From: Phycisphaerae bacterium | GTDB lineage: Bacteria > Planctomycetota > Phycisphaerae > SM23-33 | Assembly (NCBI GenBank): GCA_009783465.1 | Contig: WRDM01000004.1 | Span: 1-64,000 of the forward strand | Length of the DNA: 64,000 nt | Direction: 5' to 3' | Shown here: one piece after another, positions 39,401-47,860 of the stretch | How the letters are laid out: each line of letters begins with the position of its first letter | Numbering within the stretch: the first letter of the stretch is position 1 | Notes under the pieces: generated by a model | Databases searched by the model: none | Told to the model about the DNA's origin: nothing | Seen by the model: the letters and a program-made list of their open reading frames with translations, nothing else | Translations under genes and position numbers: made by a program

Positions 39401-40015
39401 GCCGCCACCGAGCCGGGACTGGAATTCACCGTCGAGGGCGGCAAGGTGAAGATGACGTATCAGAACCTCGGCAACGCTTCCGTTCGCGTAAACTATTACC
39501 TGATGGACGTGGAACTGCTCTTCAGCAAGAATCCGTTCGTCGAGCAAAGCGGCGCAACGAGCTTCGCGTATGTCCAGCCGAACGCGACGGCGGATCTGAA
39601 GTTGCCGGACTTCAAGGCCCATGTCGCCGAACCCGCCGTCAAAACGTTCACGTTCGACCTGCCTAAAGAGATGGCCGGGCGTAACGTGATGATCGAAATC
39701 ACCGCCGGGGCGGTCAAGCGACAGCAGGCGTACTACGCCAACACGATGGTCGTGACGATGCTCGAAAACTACGGCCAGGTGAAAGTCGCCGACGACAAAG
39801 GCAAGGCCCTGGCCAAAGCGTACGTGAAGGTCTACGCCCGCATGAAAACCGGCCAGGTGCGGTTCTACAAGGACGGCTACACCGACCTGCGAGGCCGCTT
39901 CGACTACGCCTCGCTCAACACCGACGACCTCGACAACGTCGAACGATTCTCCATCCTGGTCGTCAGCCCCGATAACGGCGCGCTCGTCCGCTCCGCCGCG
40001 CCGCCGAAACAATAG
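33461..40015 (+). CDS. giant exported protein, macroglobulin-like (MG-type) with possible TPR regions
   Basis: signal peptide MTVLAASLILAILASAHRSALAG; RPDEPVTLTVATKNVKELIVKVYTIN resembles MG domains; no GCGEQ thioester motif seen. Confidence 0.65.
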   Translation: MHRRMTVLAASLILAILASAHRSALAGDIGFVEDFSLAPNRDAALKTLIPGSEDFYYFHCLHYQNSGQLDKVDPTFKTWAARYAPRGEGQYNDRMWQIKHRQALLQYEQQPQVSLEYLRARLNVHFNHQRQAEVDAANANLPSTLDDNTFDLKRLMEQNLGNRTDTGRFESLGLELLAADPKLLADNTTLRHSLLTRLTRPDYPGLVKLVSLGMNDDLDNTSNFGNVAIHYQLTRAQFDELLKLHPRLIHDNNFVNAYLSKLRPGDDVDMNQDLAARKAYLEGLWEFTKPLAPAFNSLKANVLHSLLDFNRRQNAWNQALFIEYLKLPRQCRYIEPRYFKDAIDNSARRSIIADLNANFGQFIVAPPVGNDEPLVRDYLLHFLAGAENYNAFDPYVESNYLRAAFAEANLLAGKGDPEKWFGMMAPEQVQALKERVDVDLALANKLFFRPDEPVTLTVATKNVKELIVKVYTINTMNYYRATMMPISTDIDLDGLVANVERTETFNDAPIRRVERTLELPEIAGRGVFIVELIGNGKSSRALIQKGNLFLTDRVSAAGQVLTIWNESNEKVADASVFVSGQLYSADTDGHVTVPFTAQGGNQPIILHAAGLARLAYYRAIPEQYAFRAGIYIDRESLLRRRDAQVIVRPSLQIAGTPVSVHLLENVHLEIATTDREGVRSVKRVNDLTLFDDKETAVSFRVPDNILDVTCTLRAQIKSMATRQPIDLTATQSFPINQIDTTAHTQDLHLMHVDGDYMIELLGKTGEIQPNQAVRVTFKHRFFTQTIHATLKTDANGRIHLGKLPRVDLLRADAPQGFHRTWTLPRDQRAGHDVVHGQSMHRAEHGQALGVVFVPYLGQADKVTPENFSLLETRGGTFVVDRTAELALTGDGYLTTEGLAAGDYSLRLKETGQEITIRLAAGPVVEGYVMGATRKLEFNRHVPLNIVDVSADNDTVTIQLGGVTEFTRVHLVATRYQPNFSILGHLFLPVAGLDSVTSAYPPSLYVSGRDIGDEYRYILERKSAAKFPGNMLARPGLLLNPWAIRKTETGTQQAHAGSEYEMQGENLARGAGGRMFSSSAGGRPGTIPPHGGNLDFLSQTSAVLASLTPDENGLVTVKRANLGAHQQIHVLAVDTESSVYRELALPEQKMPFLDLRLMKEALPADKHFTERKQITPLQAGGQLVINDIGASRVETFDSLESVYRLYSALTNNPTLAEFNFILAWPGLNDEQKREKWSRYACHELAFFLYHKDRPFFDTVILPYLKNKKDKTFMDHYLLGNDQQLKTFTDPWAYRRLNAAERVLLAQRLADESARTARHVEDVFNLTPPNVERFNFLYNTALLSGGLDRGPRFGLRIQDGQSARELRTNLEYAAADADGERSYGYDADEDSPMLDASQAPAPMIAENAKSAAATPRAATAQADKADRAATTLPGTTLRRTERQPNDLIARVPNFAGAELELGERVEAMRQRREATRQFYRKLEATEELVENNYYRLPIGHQNESLIPVNGFWLDYAKYTDSNARRLGRATNFLSPNFIHAANTFSEMMLALAVLDLPFAAEKHDMAIDDAKLTLKAASPMIVFHKETKPAADGQRGAILVGQNYFRQDDRHRDEGNERFDKYVTDEFLIGVVYGCQVVVTNPTSTPRKLDVLVQIPQGALPVDNTLATKSIHVQLAPYATQTLEYFFYWPKTGQFTGLPVQVSKDEQLVGFAEPMTFKVVRELTQIDRTSWEYVSQHGSGDDVLAFLKDNNVERLNLYLIAWRMADAKFFGQTLALLRDRHMYENTLWSYGIKHNDVPAVREFLLHQDHFVYQCGLWLSSPLLSIDPVTRTWYQHMEYAPVVNARAHQLGKTRTIVNERIFQQYSALLEVLKFKPALNDEDRLAVTYYLLLQDRVEEGLACLKSVDAAKLAERLQYDYLQAYAGFYTEDLAASRELTTAYKDYPVDRWRKLFEAVGVQLDELDGAAAGVVDEQSRDQAMGKLAATEPGLEFTVEGGKVKMTYQNLGNASVRVNYYLMDVELLFSKNPFVEQSGATSFAYVQPNATADLKLPDFKAHVAEPAVKTFTFDLPKEMAGRNVMIEITAGAVKRQQAYYANTMVVTMLENYGQVKVADDKGKALAKAYVKVYARMKTGQVRFYKDGYTDLRGRFDYASLNTDDLDNVERFSILVVSPDNGALVRSAAPPKQ

Positions 40016-40036
40016 TTTCACAATAACGTTTTCATC

Positions 40037-40120
40037 GGCTTGCCGTTTTGTGCTGTAGAATGTCATGTACTGCAAAATGTTCTGTAGTTCATAACATCCG
40101 ACAGCGCAAAACGGCAAACC
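40037..40120. repeat. family A hairpin (divergent arms)
   Basis: GGCTTGCCGTTTTGTGCTGT ... ACAGCGCAAAACGGCAAACC. Confidence 0.82.
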
Positions 40121-40121
40121 A

Positions 40122-41234
40122 TTAATCCCCGCGGCAAAGATTCGCGGCGATTTCTTTCAACCGTTTTATCGAATGCGACAAGAACTGTTTGTACGCGGAA
40201 CAAAAATAGTTATTCGATTTCCCAGCCCCGTCCACGATCCGATTGCGCCGACATCCGCCGCGGCATAATCGGAAAAACTCACACGCCTTGCACCGATCAG
40301 GCCACCCGCGCGACGCATCCACGAACCGCGCGGAATTCCCATGCAAACCAAGGATCCCATCCGTCAGAATCGAACCCAGGCGGCACTCATCCAAAACATA
40401 AAAATCACAGGGATACACCGAGCCATCCGCTTCGATCACATACTGATTCTGGCACGTCCCCCGCATATCGCACGATTCCGTCGCGACTCCCACCATGTGC
40501 GCCAGATAATTCTCGAACATTCGTATGTACGGCTGCTGCTGTTTACACCAATCGTCATACCACAGATCGAACAGCTCGCGCAAAAACAGGCCATAATCTT
40601 CAGGCGTGAGCGAAAACGCTTGGCCGCCCGGTTCTTCTCCCAATGGATCAAGACACGGAATAAACTGTAGATAACGAAACCCGCGTTCTTTGTAAAAATG
40701 ATATATACGGTTAATATCCCGCGCGGTTTGGCGATTGACCACTGTGAGAATGTTATAGTCAACGTTCAACCGGTCGAACAGCCCGGCCGTGGCCATCACC
40801 CGGCCAAACGTGCCCTCCCCTGCCACGTTTACACGGTTGATATTATGATGTTCCTCCAACCCATCCAACGACAGGCCGACCAAAAACTTATGATTGGCGA
40901 AAAACGTCGCCCATGGTTCCGTAACCGCATACCCATTTGTCTGAATGGTGTTCTGAATCTGAACATCATGGACATTATATTGTTTCTGCAAGTGAATAAC
41001 CGACTCGAAAAATTCCAGCCCCGCAAGCGTCGGTTCACCGCCCTGAAAACCGAACGTGCATTGGCCGTGGGCGAACGCGAGAACTTTTTCCGTCAGAACG
41101 TCCAGCGTTTCGTGGCTCATCACGCCGAAACTCGCCTGGTCCCGCTTGGCCATCTCGTCGCAATAAAAACAATACCGGCACCGCAGATTGCACAGGCCGG
41201 AGGCGGGTTTGATTAATACGCTGATTGGAGGCAT
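40122..41234 (-). CDS. anaerobic sulfatase-maturase-like radical SAM protein
   Basis: IKPASGLCNLRCRYCFYCDE; FGFQGGEPTLAGLEFFE; GTCQNQYVIEADGSVYPCDFYVL; SPASM-type CKACEFFRLCRGGC. Confidence 0.9.
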   Translation of the reverse strand: MPPISVLIKPASGLCNLRCRYCFYCDEMAKRDQASFGVMSHETLDVLTEKVLAFAHGQCTFGFQGGEPTLAGLEFFESVIHLQKQYNVHDVQIQNTIQTNGYAVTEPWATFFANHKFLVGLSLDGLEEHHNINRVNVAGEGTFGRVMATAGLFDRLNVDYNILTVVNRQTARDINRIYHFYKERGFRYLQFIPCLDPLGEEPGGQAFSLTPEDYGLFLRELFDLWYDDWCKQQQPYIRMFENYLAHMVGVATESCDMRGTCQNQYVIEADGSVYPCDFYVLDECRLGSILTDGILGLHGNSARFVDASRGWPDRCKACEFFRLCRGGCRRNRIVDGAGKSNNYFCSAYKQFLSHSIKRLKEIAANLCRGD

Positions 41235-41259
41235 GATCGTCGCCCAATATATATACCTG

Positions 41260-41381
41260 TCCGACTTCGCGAAGACCGAGCGGGATTACGCGGATTAACG
41301 GATTAAGGATTTTTCGCTCTGTACGACAATCCTTTTAATCCTTACATCCGTGTAATCCCGCTCGGTCTTCGCGAAGTCGGA
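41260..41381. repeat. family I inverted repeat (GACTTCGCGAAGACCGAGCGGGATTAC)
   Basis: TCCGACTTCGCGAAGACCGAGCGGGATTACGCGGATTAACGG ... its reverse complement; related half copy at about 132-199. Confidence 0.9.
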
Positions 41382-41450
41382 TCATATAACGTTTTGCCTT
41401 ACATAACATTCCACATCGCAAAACGGAAAGCCCTATCGACGATCTGTCGC

Positions 41451-42404
41451 TTACAGTCCCGCCGCCTTGATGATGTCGGGGACGCAATGGTCCCAGCCGA
41501 GGGTCATCAGGTGGGCGCCCTGACACATGTCTTTCATTTCGCGGACCAGTTGGCCACAAATGTCGATGGAGATTTTCTGGCGGTCTTCCTTGGAGGCGTC
41601 GGTGAGTTTTTTGAGGATCCAGTCGGGCACTTTCACACCGGGGACGGAGGTGTTCATGTATTTGCCCATGCCGGCGGTTTTGAGCTGCACGATACCCACG
41701 AGCACCGGCACGTTGATGCCGCGTTTGCGGATTTCGGTCATGAATTTCTCGAACGCGGCGGGTTCGTAGACGGCCTGCGTCTGCACGTACTGGGCGCCGG
41801 CGGCGACTTTCATTTGCAGCTTGAGGATTTGCGGTTCGACTTCGTCGGCACAGGGCGTGACGCAGCAGCCTTTGAAGAATTTCGGCGAGCCTTCGAGGAC
41901 GTTGGCGTTGCCCTTGGCGTCGAGGCCCATGTCGCTGCCGTTTTCGAGCGTGGTCATGGCGCGAAGCAGGCCGACGCTGTCGAGGTCGAAGACGGGCTTG
42001 GCATCGGCGTGGTCGCCCATCGCGACGTGGTCGCCCGTCAGGGCCAGCACGTTGCGGATGCCCAGGCACCAGGCGGACAGCAAGTCGCTCTGGAGGGCAA
42101 GGCGGTTGCGGTCGCGCGTGACCATCTGGAAAATCGGTTCAATGCCGCGGTCGACGAGCATGTGGCTGATCGCCATCGAGCCGGTCCGCATGACGGCGGT
42201 TTGAATGTCCGTCACGTTCACCGCGACGACGGTGTGTTTGAGGTATTCCTCGGCTTCGTGAAGGCATTTTTCGATACTCGTGCCCTTGGGCGGGCCGATC
42301 TCGCCGGAGACGACGAAATGGCCGGCCTGGAATTCGCGTTGCAGGCGGCTGACGGGTTCATTCGGATTCACAGGGGTATTTTCATTCAAGGCGGTTGTGG
42401 TCAT
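41451..42404 (-). CDS. metF: methylenetetrahydrofolate reductase
   Basis: FVVSGEIGPPKGTSIEK; CLGIRNVLALTGDHVAMGDHADAKPVFDLDS; GAQYVQTQAVYEPAAFEKFM. Confidence 0.88.
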   Translation of the reverse strand: MTTTALNENTPVNPNEPVSRLQREFQAGHFVVSGEIGPPKGTSIEKCLHEAEEYLKHTVVAVNVTDIQTAVMRTGSMAISHMLVDRGIEPIFQMVTRDRNRLALQSDLLSAWCLGIRNVLALTGDHVAMGDHADAKPVFDLDSVGLLRAMTTLENGSDMGLDAKGNANVLEGSPKFFKGCCVTPCADEVEPQILKLQMKVAAGAQYVQTQAVYEPAAFEKFMTEIRKRGINVPVLVGIVQLKTAGMGKYMNTSVPGVKVPDWILKKLTDASKEDRQKISIDICGQLVREMKDMCQGAHLMTLGWDHCVPDIIKAAGL

Positions 42405-43093
42405 TTGGAGAATTCCTCGGTTTCCATCAGTTCTTTGTGGGTCAATCGGCGGGCGCCTTTGCCGTTGCGGTCCTTGGACCACTTTTTGGCGGGGCGAACT
42501 TTGGTGTACAGTTCCAGTTTGCCGGCGGCTTGGAGCTTCTTGAAGATGAGATACCAGCCGCAATCCATGTCCTTGGACACTTCACATTTTCCGGTTTTGG
42601 TTCCGCCGCACGTGCCGTTGGTCAGGCCTTTGGAGCAGCGGACGATGGGGCAGATGCCGCCGGTTTCGGCGAGCAGGCAGTCGCCGCATCCGCCGCAGTA
42701 TTCCTGCCAGACGCCCTTGGCGGTGCTGGCGTCGTAGGAAGTCGTGTTGAGGCCCGGCAGGACGGTCGCCTGAGGGGCCAGTTCGCTCATGAATCCCACG
42801 CCCACGCCGCAGGCGATGGAGAGCACGGCGTCGTACTGGTCGAGCGGTTTCTTCAACATCGCGGCGAATTCGCGGTCGCACTGACGGGTGATGCAGTCGA
42901 CGTCGAACTGCACGTCGGCTCGTCCCGCCGCGGCGGCGGCAAGCTTCAGTTGGCTGGCGAGCAGGTCGGCCTGTTTCTCGCCGCCCGAGACGCACACCGT
43001 CACGCACCCGCCACAGGCCAACACCAGCACCCGCTTGTACGGCGCCAGCATGGCGAGGATTTCTTCCATCGGTTTACGGTCTGCTACGATCAT
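42401..43093 (-). CDS. metV: methylenetetrahydrofolate reductase C-terminal (MetV-like) Cys-rich protein
   Basis: Cys-rich protein (CGGCGDCLLAETGGICPIVRCSKGLTNGTCGG) overlapping metF; start approximate (MIVADRKPMEE). Confidence 0.8.
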   Translation of the reverse strand: MIVADRKPMEEILAMLAPYKRVLVLACGGCVTVCVSGGEKQADLLASQLKLAAAAAGRADVQFDVDCITRQCDREFAAMLKKPLDQYDAVLSIACGVGVGFMSELAPQATVLPGLNTTSYDASTAKGVWQEYCGGCGDCLLAETGGICPIVRCSKGLTNGTCGGTKTGKCEVSKDMDCGWYLIFKKLQAAGKLELYTKVRPAKKWSKDRNGKGARRLTHKELMETEEFSK

Positions 43094-43233
43094 TCTTTTC
43101 TCCTTCAGAACACACTGCCCCGCCGGTTTCACGGCGTTAGACGACAATCAATATTTTGTTACAAGGAACCGTTTTCGTTGATTCGTTAACTCGTTGATTC
43201 GTTAATTGGTCAGTCGTTTTCCGAGTTAACGTA

Positions 43234-45306
43234 TTAACGTATCAACGAATTCATACAGTCTCGTTCGGCCGCGACGACCACGGCGCGGTTGGCGGCGGTT
43301 CGGACGGCCAGTTGGGCCCTGTCGGGGTTGAGGCCGATTTCCTTGAGCATCGTGCGAACGCGCGTGACGTACGCGTGGGCCTTTCGCATCGTGGTCGGAT
43401 AGCGGTCGGCGCCGGCCGGTTCGGTAACGACGAGCACGCCGGTGGCGCCGGCTTCGATGGCGGCGAGAATCTCCGCCGGGCCAAGGCGACTGATGCTCGA
43501 GAGGTAGATTTCGGCCACGCCGGCGGGGGCGGGATCGGCCTTGCCGGTCCAACTGGCCGCGTCGGCGTGGAAACCGTTGATGAACGCGACGACTTTTTTT
43601 CCCGCGGGCAGTTTGCCGACGGCCGACTTGACGCGGTCCCGCAGCGCGTGCGGTTCGTATCCCTTGGGCACGATGGCGTTGGCGGGGCAGGCGGCCATGC
43701 ACAGGCCGCAGGCCTGGCACAAGGCCGAGTCGATGCGGGCAACGTCGGTGACCTTGGGGATGTCGAACGGGCAGACGCGGAAGCAGGTCTGGCAGGCGGC
43801 GCATTTATCGACGACGACTTCGGCGCCGCTGCCGCAGCTCATGCATCTCCGGGCCTCGGCCAGGGCGGTCGGCTCGGGGAACGTGTGTTCGAATTCGTTC
43901 CAATTTTTCGCCCGGACGTCGGCGGGTTCGGTGGGCGTGGGGTTGCGGTCGCAGCGGATGAGCTTGTCGGCGGTCTGGGCGTCGATCGTGCCGATGTAGG
44001 GCGGCGTCGCGTCGTTCAGGACGATCGGCTTGCCCGAAAGGAACATGTCGATGGCCTTGGCGGCGCGTTGGCCGCTGGCGCAGGCTTCGACGGCCGATCC
44101 GGGCGGCGTGACGATCTCGCCGGCGGCGAAAACGCCCGCAACGGCGGTCTCGTGCGTGGCCTTGTTGATGCCGAATAGCACGCGCCCGTTGGCGTCGGGT
44201 TTCACGTCGCAGCCGGCGAGGAAGCCCAAGTCCGGCATCTGCCCGATGGCGAGAATGACGGCGTCGCACGCGGCGACGGCCTGGTCGGCGTCGTCGTACG
44301 TCGGGCTGAATTTTTTCGCCTCGTCAAAGACGCGCGTGACCTTGCGGTGCTTGAGGCCTGTGATTTTGCCACCCTTCACCACGATCTCGACGGGGCCTCG
44401 ACGATGAATGAACGTCACGCCTTCGTCCTTGGCTTCGTGCTGTTCCCACCACCAGGCGGGCATTTCCTGCTCGTCTTCGAGCATCATCATCTGCACGCGG
44501 GCGCCGAGCCGAACGGCCGACCGGGCGGCGTCGACGGCGACGTTGCCGCCGCCGATCACCAGCACATTTTTGCCGATATCCAGCGGCTGATCGAACGCGA
44601 CGGCTTCGAGGAATGTCAGCACAGGCAGCACGCGCGGGTGATCCGCGCCGGGCAGCGGCAGCGTGCGGCTCTTGGCCAGGCCCGTCGTCACGAGCACGGC
44701 GGCGAACTGCTTTTGCAGGTCGGCGATCGTTTTATCCTTGCCGATCTCCACGCCGGTGACGATGGTCACGCCGTGCGCGGCGATCCAGTCGACGTCCTGC
44801 TTCACCACGTCGGCGGGCAGGCGATATTTCGGAATGGCCGTGCGGGGAATACCGCCGGCAACGGGGAATTTTTCAAACACGGTCGGGCGATAGCCCAGCT
44901 TGGCCAAATCCAATGCCGCCGCAAGCCCCGCGGGCCCCGCGCCGACGATCGCGACGGCGGCCTTGTTTTGCAGGATGGCCTTGTGAACCGGAGCGGAGGC
45001 CCCAAGCCCCTCGACCACGAACCGCTTGACTTCGCGAATGGCGACGGCCCCTTCGACGTCGGCCCGGCGGCAGTTCTGCTCGCACGGGTGATGGCAGATT
45101 CGCCCGCAGATGCTCGCGAAGGGAATATCGCGGCGGATGATCTCGGCGGCGGCGACGAAATCGCCCGCCGCCGCGGCTTCGAGATACGCCCGCACGTCGG
45201 CATGCACGGGGCAGGCGTTCCGGCACGGCGCCCATTCGCGATCCAGCAACTCGGTCGTCCCAGTCAACTTCGCCATCGCGGCGGAGGTCAAATCAACATC
45301 CCGCAT
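43234..45306 (-). CDS. FAD/NAD(P)-dependent oxidoreductase, GltD/NfnB-like, with C-terminal ferredoxin and MvhD/HdrA-like tail
   Basis: CRNACPVHADVRAYL; CGRICHHPCEQNCRR; AIVGAGPAGLAAALDLAKLGYRPTVFEK; CAACQTCFRVCPF and CQACGLCMAACPANA. Confidence 0.85.
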   Translation of the reverse strand: MRDVDLTSAAMAKLTGTTELLDREWAPCRNACPVHADVRAYLEAAAAGDFVAAAEIIRRDIPFASICGRICHHPCEQNCRRADVEGAVAIREVKRFVVEGLGASAPVHKAILQNKAAVAIVGAGPAGLAAALDLAKLGYRPTVFEKFPVAGGIPRTAIPKYRLPADVVKQDVDWIAAHGVTIVTGVEIGKDKTIADLQKQFAAVLVTTGLAKSRTLPLPGADHPRVLPVLTFLEAVAFDQPLDIGKNVLVIGGGNVAVDAARSAVRLGARVQMMMLEDEQEMPAWWWEQHEAKDEGVTFIHRRGPVEIVVKGGKITGLKHRKVTRVFDEAKKFSPTYDDADQAVAACDAVILAIGQMPDLGFLAGCDVKPDANGRVLFGINKATHETAVAGVFAAGEIVTPPGSAVEACASGQRAAKAIDMFLSGKPIVLNDATPPYIGTIDAQTADKLIRCDRNPTPTEPADVRAKNWNEFEHTFPEPTALAEARRCMSCGSGAEVVVDKCAACQTCFRVCPFDIPKVTDVARIDSALCQACGLCMAACPANAIVPKGYEPHALRDRVKSAVGKLPAGKKVVAFINGFHADAASWTGKADPAPAGVAEIYLSSISRLGPAEILAAIEAGATGVLVVTEPAGADRYPTTMRKAHAYVTRVRTMLKEIGLNPDRAQLAVRTAANRAVVVAAERDCMNSLIR

Positions 45307-45437
45307 GAAATTCTCCAAATCAAAACGATTACCAAGCGGGGATTGTACACCACCGGCGGAGGAATTCAATGGCGGAAAACGCTGGGATGGCGAGGGTTCG
45401 CGTCACGTTTGTGGATGGACAACATCGAAAGCCCAAC

Positions 45438-45525
45438 CTGGCCACAGGCCCTGCCAGTTTGCGTTGCAAAACGGGCCTGGCGTCAAGAGCGTCCTACAAC
45501 GCAAAATGGCAGGGCCTGTGGCCAG
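45438..45525. repeat. family A hairpin element (short form)
   Basis: CTGGCCACAGGCCCTGCCAGTTTGCGTTG ... CAACGCAAAATGGCAGGGCCTGTGGCCAG. Confidence 0.88.
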
Positions 45526-45567
45526 TCGCACCGTCTATGCACATGACATATACCTGATGGCTTGTGG

Positions 45568-46176
45568 CTAGTGGCTTGTGGCGTTCTGCTGAGCGTACTC
45601 CTCGCTGACCCGCCAGCGCCAGACGTACCACATTGCCGCCGCGATCATAATAACCCAGCCGGCGAAATAAATGCCGCTGGCGATGGTTTCGCAACTGTTG
45701 ATGCAGCCGAGTTTGTTGAAGATGAACTGCCAGTCGTGCCGCCCGCCGCCGACCAGCGGCAGCGCACGGGCCTTCGCGTCGGCGGCGTAGCGGGCGACGT
45801 TCAAAAAATTCTCGCCAAGCCACAGCCCCGCCACCGCCACACCGGCCGTCTGGCGCCGCAGCCAGAAGTACACCCCGATTCCCAGCGGCACCATGCACTG
45901 GAGCAACGTCCCGCCCCACATTTGCAGGGTGTCGCCGAACGGCAGAAACACAATATGCCCGGCTTCGTGAATCGCCAGATTGACGTGATCGACAATAAAC
46001 ACAAACTGTTGTCGGGCCGTCAGAATCAATAGCCAGAAAATCAGTGTGCCGATGGCAAAACCAATCATATGTCCGCGACTCACCACAAGCCAGCCGCCAG
46101 GAATCGCCGGCGCGGCGTTATAGGATGAATACGGCGACGATGAGTACTGTTGCGATGAGTTGTATTGAGGATCCAA
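45568..46176 (-). CDS. membrane protein with HEXXH metallopeptidase-like motif
   Basis: HVNLAIHEAGHIVFLPFG within a multi-TM protein. Confidence 0.6.
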   Translation of the reverse strand: MDPQYNSSQQYSSSPYSSYNAAPAIPGGWLVVSRGHMIGFAIGTLIFWLLILTARQQFVFIVDHVNLAIHEAGHIVFLPFGDTLQMWGGTLLQCMVPLGIGVYFWLRRQTAGVAVAGLWLGENFLNVARYAADAKARALPLVGGGRHDWQFIFNKLGCINSCETIASGIYFAGWVIMIAAAMWYVWRWRVSEEYAQQNATSH

Positions 46177-46264
46177 TGTCGCCCTCCTCGTATAACATCG
46201 GTGACTTGGGAGGACGACTTGATTTTCGCGAATTGTTTAACGGGAGTTGAAGAAATAGCTATGG

Positions 46265-46356
46265 ATATGGCTTGCCGGTTTGCGTTGTAAGACATTGTGA
46301 GCAATAAAACGTTCTGTCGTTCACAACGTCCTACAGCGCAAACCGGCAAACCATAT
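46265..46356. repeat. family A hairpin (divergent arms)
   Basis: ATATGGCTTGCCGGTTTGCGTTGTAAGAC ... CTACAGCGCAAACCGGCAAACCATAT. Confidence 0.9.
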
Positions 46357-46387
46357 TTACATCAACTTTTTTTTCGCGAAAAAAGAT

Positions 46388-47551
46388 CTACGACAACAGT
46401 TCCTGGAACTCGCAGCCTTCGGATTCGGTTTCGTACAGGCCGACGATTTTTCGTTCGCGGATCGCGTTTTCCGGGCTGTCGCTGGCGTGGGCGCCGTTGC
46501 GCATCAGGTCCAGGCCGAAATCGCTGCGGACCGTGCCCGGCTCGGCCTTGGTCGGATCCGTGCTGCCCAGGACTTTACGCACCTTGTCGATGGCGTTGGG
46601 GCCTTCGTACAGCAGGGCGAGGCACTTGGTTCGGCTGGCGGAGGCCTTCTCGGTTGGGTCAATGATGTCGTCGGGATTCACGCCCGTCATGTATTCGACG
46701 ATTTTGTTGAATTCCGTGACGGCATTGCGTTCGGCCAGCCGGTCGGCGACGGCTTCGGCGTCGGGCATCGTGAACGGGAACGTGAACGCGTCGTGCAGCC
46801 GCTGGTACACTTCCTGCGTGACGTTGCCCTTGAGCTTGCGGACAAAAACGTCCTTCAGCGGTCCGTAGAACTGCTCGCCCATGGCCACGGTCATGTGGAA
46901 GAGTTTCGCGCCGACGATTCGCAGGCCTGTCCAACTGAACGCGTCGATGATGTTGCCGGGCCTTCGCGAGCGGCGTTCGAAGTTGTCCGGCTTGAGCATC
47001 ACCAGCGACGTCTGCACGTCGGGCTGCTTGTACGCGATTCGGCCTTCGAGCACGCCGCCGTCGGTGCAGGCGTACTTGGCGAACAGTTTCAGGTGTTCGG
47101 CATTCATCGCCGCATCGGGGCAGGTCAGGACGGCCGGCTCGAAGTAGCGGATGTTGCCCTTCTCGTCGCGGATGAAATCGCCGTAGGTGCCGCGGATCGT
47201 GTCGCCCACCGGCTGTTCGGTGAACGCGCCGATGACCTCGTCCTTGAGGTGCCGCACGGCATTGGGGCCTCGGAACAGCATGAACATGCACCGCGGCAGA
47301 TAGCCCATCGGGTTGCTCTGACGGAGATTCAGGTCGACGTACTGCCGCCAGGCCTCCCGCAGCGTGGGGTCCATGTCCTTGGGCGCGAGGATTTCCTTGT
47401 AGGCGTCGAGGAAGGCGTCGCTGAAGACGAACATGCGGACGGCAACCAGTTCCAGCCGGGCGTGCGCCAGCAGCCGCCCGATAATGCCGCCGGTGCGGCT
47501 CTTGTAGAGACTGTAGGGCGTAATCAACGCGTAAGCCAATTGCTCGACCAT
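46388..47551 (-). CDS. nucleoside-diphosphate kinase family protein with two NDK domains
   Basis: C-terminal half: LVMLKPDNFE...RNGAHASDSPENA (NDK signature); N-terminal half has ALITPYSLYKSRTGGIIGRLL and GPNAVRHLKDEVIG. Confidence 0.8.
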   Translation of the reverse strand: MVEQLAYALITPYSLYKSRTGGIIGRLLAHARLELVAVRMFVFSDAFLDAYKEILAPKDMDPTLREAWRQYVDLNLRQSNPMGYLPRCMFMLFRGPNAVRHLKDEVIGAFTEQPVGDTIRGTYGDFIRDEKGNIRYFEPAVLTCPDAAMNAEHLKLFAKYACTDGGVLEGRIAYKQPDVQTSLVMLKPDNFERRSRRPGNIIDAFSWTGLRIVGAKLFHMTVAMGEQFYGPLKDVFVRKLKGNVTQEVYQRLHDAFTFPFTMPDAEAVADRLAERNAVTEFNKIVEYMTGVNPDDIIDPTEKASASRTKCLALLYEGPNAIDKVRKVLGSTDPTKAEPGTVRSDFGLDLMRNGAHASDSPENAIRERKIVGLYETESEGCEFQELLS

Positions 47552-47860
47552 GTCGCAAACTCCTGTGGATTAAGAAGCAGGAAAGCATAGCACGCCGCCA
47601 TCGCGGCAGCAATACGGTTTTTCGCGAAACGCGGGGGACGCATGGATGCACGGCGGTTTTTTGTCACACCCGCCTGGACCACCGCAGGCCTTTTCGGAGG
47701 CGATGATCAAAACCGCGATCGGTCTTGCCACAGATAATTCCGGGCCCGCCATGCTGCTTCCGGGAAAAGCGGATCGTTATAATCGAGTCACAGACTGGCT
47801 GCGAGCCAATGGCGGACGATAGCAGGGTCTACCCCGTCTCGTGACGTGAATGAACACCCG

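Noticed and set aside
42582-43007. Alternative-frame ORFs inside metV and the oxidoreductase genes
   Set aside because: Arg-rich out-of-frame translations typical of high-GC DNA; the in-frame genes have clear motifs.
47700-47840. Possible tRNA-like segment
   Set aside because: No cloverleaf, no GTTCGANTC T-loop or CCA end found.
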